A DNA stretch of 64,000 nucleotides from Brevibacillus aydinogluensis. GTDB taxonomy: Bacteria > Bacillota > Bacilli > Brevibacillales > Brevibacillaceae. The notes beneath the pieces were generated by a model. That model did no database searches and was not told the origin of the DNA. It was given only the letters and a program-made list of their open reading frames with translations. The position numbers and the translations under genes are program-made. Position 1 is the first letter of the stretch; every line of letters begins with the position of its first letter. Positions 32,955-41,589 of the stretch are shown here, piece by piece. The stretch is from the NCBI RefSeq assembly GCF_031954365.1, contig NZ_JAUSVZ010000002.1; one strand, 5' to 3'.

Positions 32955-34295
32955 TTAAATATCAAATAATCTTCCTGCATTAGCTTCGAATAGCCTTGCA
33001 TACATTTTTGCAGCGTAGGAATCTGTCATTCCAGCTATATAGTCACATACTTGACGAGCTCGCTCTCTCTCTGATTTAGATCCCCATCCTTCCCTATCTT
33101 TTTTCGGAAGAAGATTTTTGTCATTCATCATCGCATCAAATAATCTCCTAATAATCTGTCCTCCTTTCCATTCAATTGTTTGTACTCTTTGTGATAAGAT
33201 TACCTCTTGTTTTACAAGACTATTTAACCTTTCTCTTATTTCATTTAGATCTGATGGTAAGACTGCAGAATAGCGTAGCCTCGGAGAATTGATAAAATTC
33301 CGGACTTTTACTTCAATATTTGTAATCAAAATCGATATCAGTTTTGCAAAAAACTCCTTTAATTGAAACGTAAAATCATCTGTTTTTGGATTAATACCAA
33401 GCGCTTGTTCTGATAGTTCAGTTATCTCATAAATGCCTTTATATTCTTCAAATATACCTTGAAGATCTCTAATGTCTATTAGTTTTAGTTTTAATGCATC
33501 CTCTAAATCGTGTGTTGCATAGGCGATATCATCAGCAAGTTCAATGATAGAACATTCAAAAGTTTTATTAATTGTTTTACGATGTACCAGTTCATCATTT
33601 CCATCGGGTCTTTTTTCTTCTAGACTGGTCAAAAATTCCTTCTCCTCATTATTAAAATCCTGTAATAGCCAATCAAATATTTTCTTGTCTTCAAGAAAAA
33701 CACTTGTCTTTGGAGGTTTAAAGTTATTTTCCTTTCGAGAGTATACTTGTTCATTCACAGCATCTTCATAAACAACAGGGTATTTTAGTATTGATAATAG
33801 CGTTGCCCTAGTTAGATTAAGACCTACCTTCTTATTTCCTTCTAACCTTGTAAGGATTCTAAATGTTTGGGCATTACCTTCAAATCCACCAAATTTGTTC
33901 ATTTTTTCATTAAGGGCTCTTTCACCTTGATGACCAAATGGTGGATGACCAAAATCATGAGCTAGAGCTGCTGCTTCAACTAGAGAAATGTCTAGTTTTC
34001 CAACTTCTCTTAGAACCTCTGAGTTCTTGTTAAGATGTATTGCTATACCACGTGCTATTTGAGCTACTTCCATTGAATGAGTAAGCCTTGTTCTATGAAA
34101 ATCTCCTTCTTGCGGGCCAATTACCTGAGTTTTAGCTTGCAATCTCCTGAAAGCAGAAGAATGTACAATTCGACCGTGATCCCTTTCAAAATCGTCTCTT
34201 GCATCCAATACTGACCTTTTTCCTATTGAAGTATAAAATCTATCAAAATCAGTATTTGAGTACAACAAATTTTTAGGGTCATTCACCAAATACAT
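32955..34295 (-). CDS. dGTPase-like HD-domain triphosphohydrolase
   Basis: 446 residues. Motifs in order: FERDHGRIVHSSAFRRLQAKTQV (nucleotide site), RTRLTHSMEVAQIARGIA (first His), AAALAHDFGHPPFGHQGE (HD pair and following His) and ELADDIAYATHDLEDALKL (distal Asp), as in Dgt-type deoxynucleoside triphosphate triphosphohydrolases that release PPPi from dGTP. Length is typical. Much more AT-rich than the ICE core and flanked by decayed genes, so it is cargo. Some mobile dGTPases deplete dNTPs to stop phages; that use here is an inference, since housekeeping dgt genes look alike. The first codon overlaps no other gene. Confidence 0.85.
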   Translation of the reverse strand: MYLVNDPKNLLYSNTDFDRFYTSIGKRSVLDARDDFERDHGRIVHSSAFRRLQAKTQVIGPQEGDFHRTRLTHSMEVAQIARGIAIHLNKNSEVLREVGKLDISLVEAAALAHDFGHPPFGHQGERALNEKMNKFGGFEGNAQTFRILTRLEGNKKVGLNLTRATLLSILKYPVVYEDAVNEQVYSRKENNFKPPKTSVFLEDKKIFDWLLQDFNNEEKEFLTSLEEKRPDGNDELVHRKTINKTFECSIIELADDIAYATHDLEDALKLKLIDIRDLQGIFEEYKGIYEITELSEQALGINPKTDDFTFQLKEFFAKLISILITNIEVKVRNFINSPRLRYSAVLPSDLNEIRERLNSLVKQEVILSQRVQTIEWKGGQIIRRLFDAMMNDKNLLPKKDREGWGSKSERERARQVCDYIAGMTDSYAAKMYARLFEANAGRLFDI

Positions 34296-34566
34296 TCCTT
34301 AGAGATACCTCCGTTTAATGACATTTTTCACATATTAACTATCCACATTAATAATATTTGCCAGACGTATTTCATAACAATAATCGACATTCGAAAGATC
34401 GAGTAGAATCTTTGTGTAAATTTCCTCGGTTGATTCGAGTCACCTTGTCCTAATCCATAGTCAATTACCCCCTTCCTCTAAACAAAACGACAAGATCTAG
34501 TAAAATTTTACACCAAAAGGTATAATACTAATAGCCAAATCTGATTTTCTTTTTTTCTCACTTGCA
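34296..34566. other. Intergenic, promoter-like AT-rich DNA
   Basis: No gene seen. The stretch at about 34,498-34,535 (AAAATTTTACAC, then GGTATAATACTAATAG) closely parallels 43,294-43,327 upstream of the ImmA-like gene, showing that the regulatory DNA was duplicated with the gene. Confidence 0.5.
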
Positions 34567-34580
34567 CGAACATATATTCG
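34567..34580. promoter_or_regulatory. SOS-box-like palindrome before the ImmA-like pseudogene
   Basis: CGAACATATATTCG differs at one base from the Bacillota LexA/DinR consensus CGAAC-N4-GTTCG. It ends a few bases before the GAGGTG ribosome site, exactly as in the intact paralogue at 43,357-43,370. Confidence 0.65.
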
Positions 34581-34598
34581 TGAACGAGGTGATGATTT

Positions 34599-34740
34599 TT
34601 GAAACTCACGTATTCCCCTACTCCTTTGGAATCCTGGGTTTCTCGATTTTATCTTTCCCTCGGTATTCGTAGGCCTAATGATCTGGATGAGTCCCGAATT
34701 GCAAAAGCTTGAACATCTTCCTCATGTATAAGATCTCACT
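34599..34740 (+). pseudogene. Decayed ImmA/IrrE-like gene (5' part)
   Basis: From the TTG at 34599 the frame reads LKLTYSPTPLESWVSRFYLS, almost identical to the start of the ImmA-like gene at 43,389, but a one-base change of phase near 34,709 gives an early stop, and similarity fades at about 34,740 before the HExxH zinc motif. It keeps the same upstream operator and ribosome site as the intact copy. It is a truncated duplicate. Confidence 0.8.
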
Positions 34741-34831
34741 TCACCAGCCTTCCAACACTGATGCCGTTGAAACTGAATAACTCCTTCTCCGAGAGAGTTC
34801 CAGTTCAGAGAATCATCAGAAACGATCAAAT

Positions 34832-34863
34832 AAAAAAAGAATCCCCCATCTAGGAGGACTCTT
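34832..34863 (-). terminator. Terminator after a minus-strand gene remnant
   Basis: AAGAGTCCTCC / GGGGGATTCTT stem followed by TTTTT on the minus strand, just after the stop at 34868. Confidence 0.7.
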
Positions 34864-34867
34864 GCGA

Positions 34868-34985
34868 TCAGATCGCACTCGCTTTGATCGGCACCAGTGC
34901 TTTCATCACGTTCCGCAGACGCTTGATGTTATTACCTGTAAGATCGTCATTCAGTCGAGCTGTACGCTGTGTGGCTCGTATTATT
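34868..34985 (-). pseudogene. C-terminal remnant of an unidentified protein
   Basis: About 38 codons on the minus strand read TARLNDDLTGNNIKRLRNVM and end KASAI. GC-richer than its surroundings and followed by a proper terminator, so it is the tail of a lost gene, possibly a transposase or phage protein. The family is not recognised. Confidence 0.4.
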
Positions 34986-35028
34986 ATTGTTTATAATAGT
35001 TCTTTTCAAAAACTATATGAGACCAATA

Positions 35029-35514
35029 TTATTTAGTGAGATAGATACACCCTGAACTAAAGTATAAGTTTTTCATTGTATCTTCTTGGATAGATGGTTT
35101 CAATTCCTTAAACCACTCCTTTTCCAAATCCTCTTCTTTTAAAACATCTGGTCTCCAAAGCTTCAACCCTAGTGCTGGAAAAGTAAAACATGTATCCAAT
35201 TCAGTGTTACTCCGATCGTATGGCGATATTTCATCGATTCGTCTGACTAACTCGTCAGCTTTCGTATTGAAAACATCAATATTTATAAATAAACACTGAA
35301 AAGTATCTTTTAACTCTGAAGGAATTTCGATAAAATTTACCTTCCCTTCTAAATCGTATTTGACCATAAATGAGTCTTTAATGAAATTATCCATATGATA
35401 TGGTTTTTGATATTTGGCCGCATATCTTTCGATGCAGTCATTCACTTCCTCTTTGGTCATCCCAAGTTCTATTTCCCCAATTCCTCTCCCCGGTTCAATT
35501 AATAGGACGTTCAT
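35029..35514 (-). CDS. Immunity-like hypothetical protein
   Basis: 161 residues from the ATG at 35512-35514 (GGGGGAAT upstream). The start MNVLLIEPGRGIGEIELGMT is a recurrent pattern in small immunity-type and orphan Bacillota proteins; the rest is alpha/beta with a conserved-looking EWFKELKPSIQED near the end. A broken paralogue with the same EDLE-x-x-WFKELKPSIQED segment is at 41.6 kb on the other strand. Orphan immunity genes are common in mobile elements. The family name and partner toxin are unknown. Confidence 0.55.
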   Translation of the reverse strand: MNVLLIEPGRGIGEIELGMTKEEVNDCIERYAAKYQKPYHMDNFIKDSFMVKYDLEGKVNFIEIPSELKDTFQCLFINIDVFNTKADELVRRIDEISPYDRSNTELDTCFTFPALGLKLWRPDVLKEEDLEKEWFKELKPSIQEDTMKNLYFSSGCIYLTK

Positions 35515-35697
35515 TTCATTCCCCCGCGTTATCATATTCCTCCACCTCCATAACTAGGTATATTTTGGTGAACCTTTACTAACATCCTTATGGCAAGTGC
35601 GTATTCAGAGTTGAATCCAACATTTTGTAAGGGTTTTGAAGATACAAAATGATGTCTGTGCCCACCCAAAGCATCTAAATATTTATACCGATCAACC

Positions 35698-35865
35698 TCA
35701 AAATTGTAGCGCTACAAAGCTTTCTTTTTCGCCTTTATAGTGATAACTTACACCACTATGAACAACAGTCAGATCGTATTCTAAGTAATCCGAAAAAGCA
35801 TCTTTTTCCACCCTTATCCTTGACAGTCGCTCGTCGACTGCTTTGATTGAAGTAACCAAAACCAT
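35698..35865 (-). pseudogene. Possible C-terminal fragment, unknown
   Basis: About 55 codons ending SYHYKGEKESFVALQF. No ribosome site is seen before the first ATG and the upstream frame (Cys- and His-rich) looks non-coding, so it is more likely the end of a lost gene. No family recognised. Confidence 0.25.
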
Positions 35866-36314
35866 ATGCGAATGGTTACACCAGCAGAAGAAGCAGTATA
35901 AGGTGCGCCCATGTACACGGCGACACATGTCGGGCAAAGCTCGTCATATTACGGATTAGAATATACCACGTTTTGGTACACAAAAAGTCGGTTGACTGTT
36001 CAAAGGTGACCACATGAAGTAACCAAACGGTTGTAATATCCATTTCATACGTAACCACAAGGGTGGAGAAAATGGACTGGGTTTCTAATCCTACACGCTC
36101 TGTCGAGGCTGACCTGGATAGGCAGCTGCAAGCAACCAGGTTTACCAATCGCGCGGTAAATTGGAACAACTGCATCAAAGACTTCAGGATGGCAACCAGC
36201 GCAGCGTGCTATCCAAAACGTCTACATAAACGAAGGGATATGGAACAGTAGTTACAAACTCGATATTGGAGTTACCAGATATGACACAAAAATAACTATT
36301 TTTAGGGTAATCTA
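35866..36314. other. Intergenic with unplaced fragments
   Basis: An open stretch on the plus strand at 36,063-36,251 has no ribosome site and an unnatural composition, so it is not called. Nothing else recognised before the promoter at 36,315. Confidence 0.4.
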
Positions 36315-36343
36315 TTGCAAGAAATATACATAGTTAGTATAAT
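36315..36343 (+). promoter_or_regulatory. Sigma-A promoter of the first secreted-protein module
   Basis: TTGCAA and a perfect TATAAT separated by 17 bases, about 38 bases before the start codon. Confidence 0.8.
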
Positions 36344-36380
36344 AAGTTTATGGAAAACATTCTCAAAGGGGGGAAATAAT

Positions 36381-36824
36381 ATGCTCATAAAGACAATTGC
36401 CCCTATTGTATCTATGGCTGTATTGGGAGTGTCATTAATTGTACCTTCCTCTGCTTTCGCAGCTGGAAGTAGTGTAATTCAAACAGAACCGATTTCTGTC
36501 TCTACTACAGGAAATATCCAACAGAAAGTAGAGGCTCAGTGGAGAGCAAAAGTTACTAAAGAAGCTATTAGAAAACTAGCTGATTTGATAGACAGCGACT
36601 ACATTGATAATATTATTGCTGAACTCCCGAAAGGTAAGTATAAAAAGGTTCTTTTAGAAAGTCGCTCTTACATTGTTGATGAGCTTCGTGAATTGGCTCG
36701 TCTAGGTGATCAAGTAGAGGAAAGGGTACGAGATGTAATTGTACAGGCAATTATGAGCAATACGTCAGCTTCTAGTTCTGTAGCCAATACAATTGCTAAT
36801 ATCATTGTATTTTTATTCTTGTAA
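36381..36824 (+). CDS. Secreted helical protein, module 1
   Basis: 147 residues from the ATG at 36381 (AAGGGGGG upstream). A classical Sec signal peptide (MLIKTIAPIVSMAVLGVSLI, cut near AFA) leads to a mature part of about 120 residues, helical and charged, starting with a VEAQWRAKVTKEAIRKLADL segment and ending in a hydrophobic tail (ANTIANIIVFLFL). The W-(K/R)-x-K-(V/I)-TKE start recurs in module 2 at 40.6 kb. The hydrophobic C-terminus suggests membrane action, as in small antibacterial proteins. It is followed 22 bases later by a DUF1878-like gene. Function not known. Confidence 0.7.
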   Translation: MLIKTIAPIVSMAVLGVSLIVPSSAFAAGSSVIQTEPISVSTTGNIQQKVEAQWRAKVTKEAIRKLADLIDSDYIDNIIAELPKGKYKKVLLESRSYIVDELRELARLGDQVEERVRDVIVQAIMSNTSASSSVANTIANIIVFLFL

Positions 36825-36846
36825 AGGAAAGGAATTAGGATACATC

Positions 36847-37206
36847 ATGAAACAAGAATCGTTAGAAGAGAAAGTAGAACGCCTAGAGATGTATATTGAT
36901 TTATTGCGTCAGATTGCGATTGATGCGGATGAATATTGTCTCTGGGACTGGGTTATTTCACGAGGCTTATCAGTAGATCAGTTCAATAACCTGAAGCAAA
37001 TTTTAAAGCATCATGTTCAAGTACTCATGCATGCTGAAAAAGAGGAAAACGTGAAAATTCCAACGTTTGCCGAATTGTCAGCAAAACTAATAAATATATT
37101 GCATACGGAAGATCGTCCAGCTGACACTAAAACTGTGATGGACGTTCTCAAACGAGCTATAAAAATGCCTGCTTATAGCAGGTTACAACACTATCTTTCA
37201 GAATAA
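36847..37206 (+). CDS. DUF1878-like partner protein, module 1
   Basis: 119 residues. The start LEEKVERLEMYIDLLRQIA and the segment YCLWDWVISRGLSVDQFNNL resemble DUF1878 (RLEYY, a YP-FY-x-LV-x-x-x-x-L-S motif), a small cytoplasmic helical family of Bacillaceae with no known function. It lacks any signal peptide. Its constant place after a secreted protein, here and at 41.1 kb, suggests a partner, perhaps immunity or regulator. Ribosome site AGGATACATC. Confidence 0.6.
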   Translation: MKQESLEEKVERLEMYIDLLRQIAIDADEYCLWDWVISRGLSVDQFNNLKQILKHHVQVLMHAEKEENVKIPTFAELSAKLINILHTEDRPADTKTVMDVLKRAIKMPAYSRLQHYLSE

Positions 37207-37268
37207 AAAGGTATCTTTACAACATACGTAGAGAAAGGGAGACAAGCTCCCAACCTCTTACGTTAGCC

Positions 37269-37309
37269 GGACCTCCTACTGTGGCAGAGTAAGGGGTCCT
37301 TTACTTTTT
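37269..37309 (+). terminator. Terminator of module 1
   Basis: GGACCTCCTAC pairs with GTAAGGGGTCC, followed by TTTACTTTTT. Confidence 0.75.
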
Positions 37310-37379
37310 GCGAGGCAATCCCAGAAGACATTAATCTCTGAGCATCAACCTAAAGAAAACTATCGAATCAAACGTTCGT

Positions 37380-37605
37380 TGTCAACGCTGACATATTTTG
37401 ACCCACCCGGCGATTTTTTGTTGGCCAGGTGGAAGGGGGATTCGTGGGTTCCAGTCCTCATCTTCTCACGAAGTCGGTAACTCTTCCCCCTAACATTGAC
37501 GAATTGGGAATGGGGGAAGAGCTAATCCTGGATAGTTCAGCAAATATTGGATCGTCCCTATCAGTTCCCCCATACACCGAACTCTTGTTGCTGGTTCTCG
37601 TGCTG
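37380..37605 (+). repeat. Terminal relic of an IS21-type element, copy 1
   Basis: Begins TGTCAACGCTGACATATTTTG and contains the TTGACCCACC repeats typical of one IS21 subgroup's left end. Bases 37,400-37,605 are identical to 42,300-42,505. No transposase follows; it is interrupted by a second IS21-family element starting at 37,606. Confidence 0.8.
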
Positions 37606-37694
37606 TGTGAAGATCAACGTTAAAATCCCCAATATAATCGGTTGAAAATTCCCCACTTTCATCGCAAACTCTCTCCTTGGAGGAGAGAGGAATC

Positions 37695-38936
37695 ATGATA
37701 AAGAATGGGGAGTTTTACATGATTCACGAAATGAGAAAACGTGGCATGAGTATTACTCGGATCGCGCAGGAAATGGGGAGGGATCGAAAAACGATTCGTA
37801 AGTGGCTGAACAAGAAGGAACCTGAAACCTACCAGCGAAACGTCATCCGTCCCGGCAAGCTGGATCCGTTCAAGGACTACGTTCGCCGCAGAATGGAGGA
37901 AGGGTGCCTCAATGCCAGAGTCATTTTTGAAGAAATTAAAGCGAAAGGGTATACCGGCGGAATTACCACCCTACGGGTCTTCATGAAACCGTTCCGGCCT
38001 ACCGTCATCAACAAAACCACTGTCCGATTCGAGACAGCTCCCGGATACCAAGCCCAAGTGGACTGGGGACGGTTTACGGTGGAATGGCACGGCAAAGAAA
38101 AACGGCTGTATGCGTTTGTCATGGTGCTGGGCCATTCTCGCATGATGTACCTGGAATTCACCGAAGACGAAAAATTAGACACACTCATCGGCTGCCACGT
38201 ACGTGCTTTCGAGTACTTTGGCGGGTGTCCCAAGGTAATCCTATACGACAACATGAAGACGGTCGTAAGCGACAGAGATGAACAGGGCCATCCCGTCTGG
38301 AATGAGCGTTTTTCACGGTTTGCCAGCCACCACGGCTTCCTCCTCAAGAACTGTCGGCCCTACCGGGCTCGTACCAAAGGGAAGGTTGAAAACGGAATTG
38401 GCTATGTTCGCAAGAACTTTTGGCCGCGTGTTCGGGAATTTACAGGATTGGACGATCTGAATCGTCAAGCACGCACGTGGCTGAATCAGGTAGCCAACGT
38501 CAGGATCCATGGAACCACACACGTCAGACCCGTTGACCGTTGGCAGGAGGAAAAGTTGAACCCCGTCAATCCAACACCGTTTGTGGTTGTCGACCGTCAT
38601 GCTCGGAAGGTATCGGCGGACTGCCTGGTATCGTTTGAGGCCAACCGTTACTCCGTTCCCTTCCGTTTTATGGGGCAAATCGTGCATGTCCAGGACGACA
38701 AGAACGGACGCATCCGGATTTACAGTGGAGACACACTCATCGCTGAACATCCCAAGGCCGTCCAGAAAGGGAAGTTGGTCATCAACAAAAAGCACTTCGA
38801 AGGACTGCGCCCAGCCGGTCAACACCGAGTTCCTGCTCCGATGCCCAAACTTGTTGACCGGCCATCCCCTGAAGTGCTGGAACGAGACTTATCGGTGTAT
38901 GAACAATTCCTCGACGAGGCGGTGACGCTCCAATGA
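37695..38936 (+). CDS. istA: IstA transposase of the IS21 element
   Basis: 413 residues from the ATG at 37695-37697 (GGAGAGAGG upstream). An N-terminal HTH (MSITRIAQEMGRDRKTIRKW) is followed by the DDE integrase core: QVDWGRFTVEW (first Asp), KVILYDNMKT (second Asp) and KGKVENGIGYVRKNF (Glu), then a beta-rich C-terminal domain. This catalyses cut-and-join transposition of IS21-family elements with IstB as helper. Complete and apparently functional. Confidence 0.95.
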   Translation: MIKNGEFYMIHEMRKRGMSITRIAQEMGRDRKTIRKWLNKKEPETYQRNVIRPGKLDPFKDYVRRRMEEGCLNARVIFEEIKAKGYTGGITTLRVFMKPFRPTVINKTTVRFETAPGYQAQVDWGRFTVEWHGKEKRLYAFVMVLGHSRMMYLEFTEDEKLDTLIGCHVRAFEYFGGCPKVILYDNMKTVVSDRDEQGHPVWNERFSRFASHHGFLLKNCRPYRARTKGKVENGIGYVRKNFWPRVREFTGLDDLNRQARTWLNQVANVRIHGTTHVRPVDRWQEEKLNPVNPTPFVVVDRHARKVSADCLVSFEANRYSVPFRFMGQIVHVQDDKNGRIRIYSGDTLIAEHPKAVQKGKLVINKKHFEGLRPAGQHRVPAPMPKLVDRPSPEVLERDLSVYEQFLDEAVTLQ

Positions 38937-39718
38937 TTGGGCTGCAAGAACGTCTTGAGGATGCGTTCCGCCAGTTCGGCTGGGCTCGCATTCCCGAGGT
39001 GCTTCACCACCACGCCGAAGAAGCTGCCAAACACAATATATCGTACCTTGAATTTCTGGACAAGCTGTTGCAGGAGGAACTGGCGGCGAAATGGGATCGG
39101 TATGTCCGAACCCGGACACGTCTGGCGAACTTGCCCTTTCACAAGACTTTGAACCAATTCGACTTTCGATTCCAGCCCTCCATCGATGAACGGCGAATCC
39201 GGGATCTGGCGACCCTTCGGTTTATCGAGCACCAGGAGAATCTCATCTTCCTTGGCCCCCCTGGCGTGGGGAAAACGCATTTGGCTGTTGCACTGGCATT
39301 GGAGGCGATTAAGCGGCGGTATACGGTGTACTTTACAACCGCCCATGACCTCGTGCAAACACTTCAGCAGGCCGACCAGAACCATACGATTAAACAGAAA
39401 ATACGGATGTATACCAAGCCACGTCTGTTGATCATCGATGAGATCGGCTATCGCAAGATGGACGAACCGGCAGCCCATTTCTTCTTCCAAATCATCTCGG
39501 AACGATACGAGACCGGCTCCATCATCCTGACTTCCAACAAGTCGTATGGTTCATGGGGAGAAATCTTTGGAGACTCTGTACTGGCCACCGCCATATTGGA
39601 TCGTTTGCTCCATCATTCCACCACCATCAACATCAAAGGGGAGAGTTACCGCATCAAGGAGAAGAAAAAGGCGGGATTCTTCCGACCAGGAGAAGATGAA
39701 AACAACTCAAACGGGTAG
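38933..39718 (+). CDS. istB: IstB helper ATPase of the IS21 element
   Basis: 261 residues, starting in the istA stop (ATGA). AAA+ motifs are present: FLGPPGVGKTHLA (Walker A, about 103-113), LLIIDEIGYRKMD (Walker B) and ILTSNKSYGSWGEIFGDS (sensor region), ending in RLLHHSTTINIKGESYR. IstB is a DnaA/DnaC-like ATPase that controls target choice by IstA. Complete. Confidence 0.95.
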   Translation: MIGLQERLEDAFRQFGWARIPEVLHHHAEEAAKHNISYLEFLDKLLQEELAAKWDRYVRTRTRLANLPFHKTLNQFDFRFQPSIDERRIRDLATLRFIEHQENLIFLGPPGVGKTHLAVALALEAIKRRYTVYFTTAHDLVQTLQQADQNHTIKQKIRMYTKPRLLIIDEIGYRKMDEPAAHFFFQIISERYETGSIILTSNKSYGSWGEIFGDSVLATAILDRLLHHSTTINIKGESYRIKEKKKAGFFRPGEDENNSNG

Positions 39719-39814
39719 TCTTGTCTATATCCGCCCCCTAAGGGGCGTATAAATACTCTCTTACTGGGGAATTTTCGATTGATTTTTTTGAGGAATTTTC
39801 TTTTGATCTTGACA

Positions 39815-40445
39815 TTAGGAAAATGAATGTTAAAGACAAAGAAAGTACCTTCCACTTCACTAAATGCGTTCAACGGCACTTTTGAGCCATCTTCGTCATC
39901 AGATGAACAAGCACTCGCATCATGGTCTGTGCCGATACCAGTACCCCACTTCGACCGTCTGAGCCACATGCCAACTGGTTTATGAGATGTGGTTCAGGAA
40001 TCTAACCAGCTACACTCCTCCAAACAGTCATTGTATGATGTCCGAAAATAGTCAGTTGCTACCACATCTCTGAAACATTAGTCAGAGCATCCATGACTCT
40101 ATCACGTCACCAGACGCACAGAATCGGCTTGTGAGATATGATGTAGGTATAGGAGCAATGACCAACGAAAACGAAAATAGCCCTATTGCAGACCGTTTTA
40201 GAACGTAAAGGTAGTCTATTCAGCATTTAATGGTTATTTCTGCAAATAACGAGATGAGTATTTGCTTTTGCACAGCCTTCTTAGCGTTTATCTATTCTTT
40301 ATAGTTCTCTCTTCATGTTTTTACTGTATCAGTACTGCTCGATTTCATGCATGGATGACTCCCCTATAAGTGTCAACTGCGCTCAAAACTTAGCACTAAT
40401 AAATTTCACCGTGTACAGATTCAAATTAATGGTTTTGATTGTTTG
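39815..40445. other. Decayed intergenic region right of the IS21 element
   Basis: No intact gene. On the minus strand at about 39,825-39,965 a fragment reads SDDEDGSKVPLNAFSEVEG and FFVFNIHFPN, resembling the strand pattern of DUF4352-type secreted proteins and probably a gene relic. The rest shows nothing recognisable. Confidence 0.35.
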
Positions 40446-40472
40446 AAGACAGGTTTGTTCCTGTCTTTTTTC
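40446..40472 (+). terminator. Plus-strand terminator
   Basis: AAGACAGG-TTTGTT-CCTGTCTT followed by TTTT; there is no intact gene immediately upstream. Confidence 0.75.
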
Positions 40473-40542
40473 TGTATGCTTAAATCTAAAATCTAATTGT
40501 CAACCTCTTATTATATTCAGATAACACATGACATTAGTCCTA

Positions 40543-40571
40543 TTTACAACCAAATTCCCCCAAAATAAACT
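40543..40571 (+). promoter_or_regulatory. Probable promoter of module 2
   Basis: TTTACA and TAAACT separated by 17 bases, 39 bases before the start codon of the secreted protein, the same distance as in module 1. Confidence 0.5.
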
Positions 40572-40609
40572 ATAAGTGTAATATAACGCATATATAGGGG
40601 TGTATTGTT

Positions 40610-41080
40610 ATGCTTAGACTCTTCAAAAAAGCTGTTTTAAGCCTTTTGTCTACGTCTGTATTGGCTGTATCTCTAGCAATTCCAGTCTCAGCGTCAGCCG
40701 CACCTTCAACACAGTACACAACAGCAGGACCAAATTTTGAGGTTGGGACGCAACAAGTAGAGCCTTATGGTTGGAAGACGAAGATAACAAAAGAAGGTGT
40801 AGAATTAGCCGCTAGTTATATTAGAAATGGTGGATATGCCCTAGAGAAAGCAATATCAAAGCTTTCCCCAACTGCCGCTAGAGCATTCGGCAGATGGGCT
40901 GATAATATTGCCGACTTCTTGGACGACCTTTGCAAAGGGTGGGATGAAGCGGAAGAATACGCTATTTCTTATGTAAAAGACCAAGTAAGAAACTTCCTAA
41001 GAGAGAATACAAAACTCTCCCCTGGTACAATCGAGGAGATTGTTGTTGCGGTCGATTGGTTGCTCTGGTTCGTTGCTTAG
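40610..41080 (+). CDS. Secreted helical protein, module 2
   Basis: 156 residues. The signal peptide (MLRLFKKAVLSLLSTSVLAV, cut near ASA) is followed by a mature part of about 125 residues with YGWKTKITKEGVELAASYIR, a helical acidic middle (WADNIADFLDDLCKGWDEAE) and a hydrophobic end (IEEIVVAVDWLLWFVA). Order, size and the W-K-x-K-(I/V)-TKE motif match the module 1 protein at 36.4 kb although overall identity is low. A DUF1878-like gene follows 24 bases later. A secreted toxin or signalling protein is possible; not known. Confidence 0.7.
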   Translation: MLRLFKKAVLSLLSTSVLAVSLAIPVSASAAPSTQYTTAGPNFEVGTQQVEPYGWKTKITKEGVELAASYIRNGGYALEKAISKLSPTAARAFGRWADNIADFLDDLCKGWDEAEEYAISYVKDQVRNFLRENTKLSPGTIEEIVVAVDWLLWFVA

Positions 41081-41104
41081 TTAAATCACCAAGGGGGAAT
41101 CAGA

Positions 41105-41431
41105 TTGAGTCAGGAATTTACCTACTATGATTGGTTATTAGAGCAAAATCTAACATCTGAGCAAGAATCTAAACTAAACATCCTACTTTATTTGATTTCA
41201 GATAAACTGACAAACGAGAAGATTGTCGAAGATTATGACAGGAAAATACGTCAAACAGCACCAGAATTTGTGCATATACTTGATGCTCCTGAGATAACTC
41301 ATGAGTTGATAATTACCACTTTGGTTGCAAACTTTCAGCTAACAAGAGAATCGGTTTCTCAAATGTTTGAGGGTATGCGTAATCAAGGTAATTTTGCGAA
41401 GCTTGCAGAATTTATGAAAGAATATAAATAG
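41105..41431 (+). CDS. DUF1878-like partner protein, module 2
   Basis: 108 residues from a TTG start behind AAGGGGGAATCAGA. It shows the DUF1878-like order: YYDWLLEQNLTSEQESKLNI, a charged middle, then ITHELIITTLVANFQL and a final M-x-x-QGNFAKLAEFMKEY. Clear counterpart of the gene at 36,847-37,206 by position, size and C-terminal pattern. No signal peptide, so it stays in the cytoplasm. Confidence 0.6.
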   Translation: MSQEFTYYDWLLEQNLTSEQESKLNILLYLISDKLTNEKIVEDYDRKIRQTAPEFVHILDAPEITHELIITTLVANFQLTRESVSQMFEGMRNQGNFAKLAEFMKEYK

Positions 41432-41524
41432 CCAAGCTCGCAAGCTATAACAGACAGAACCTTATCCATTAGCAAAGACAACAGGATTAAGTGTAAACCC
41501 TAATCATTCCAAAAACTTACAAAA

Positions 41525-41567
41525 TGAACGGAACATCAACCTAAAGGTAGTTCCGTTCATTACTTTT
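41525..41567 (+). terminator. Terminator of module 2
   Basis: TGAACGGAAC and GTTCCGTTCA form a perfect 10-base stem followed by TTACTTTTAT. Confidence 0.8.
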
Positions 41568-41589
41568 ATGTTTATGCAGCGCTAGTGAG

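Larger units (their letters stand above)
37606..39814 (+). mobile_element. Complete IS21-family insertion sequence (2,209 bp)
   Basis: Ends are imperfect inverted repeats: the left end starts TGTGAAGATCAA and the right end, read on the other strand, TGTCAAGATCAA. Further inside, both ends carry the internal repeat AATC-x-x-T-x-GAAAATTCCCCA (about 37,638 and 39,770), as expected for the multiple transposase sites of IS21 elements. It holds istA and istB with the usual ATGA overlap. It sits inside the relic at 37,380-37,605. The GC-rich, open genes look recently acquired. Target duplication could not be assigned. Confidence 0.9.

Noticed and set aside
34868..34985. Considered as a functional small gene
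   Set aside because: No start or ribosome site; reads as the tail of a lost protein.
36063..36251. 62-codon open frame on the plus strand
   Set aside because: No ribosome site and no recognisable protein pattern; likely chance or a fragment.
37429..37623. 64-codon frame repeated at 42,329-42,523
   Set aside because: It is only the identical IS21 terminal relic; the duplication is DNA-level and there is no ribosome site.
38313..39490. Long minus-strand frames opposite istA and istB
   Set aside because: Shadow frames of the well-supported transposase genes.
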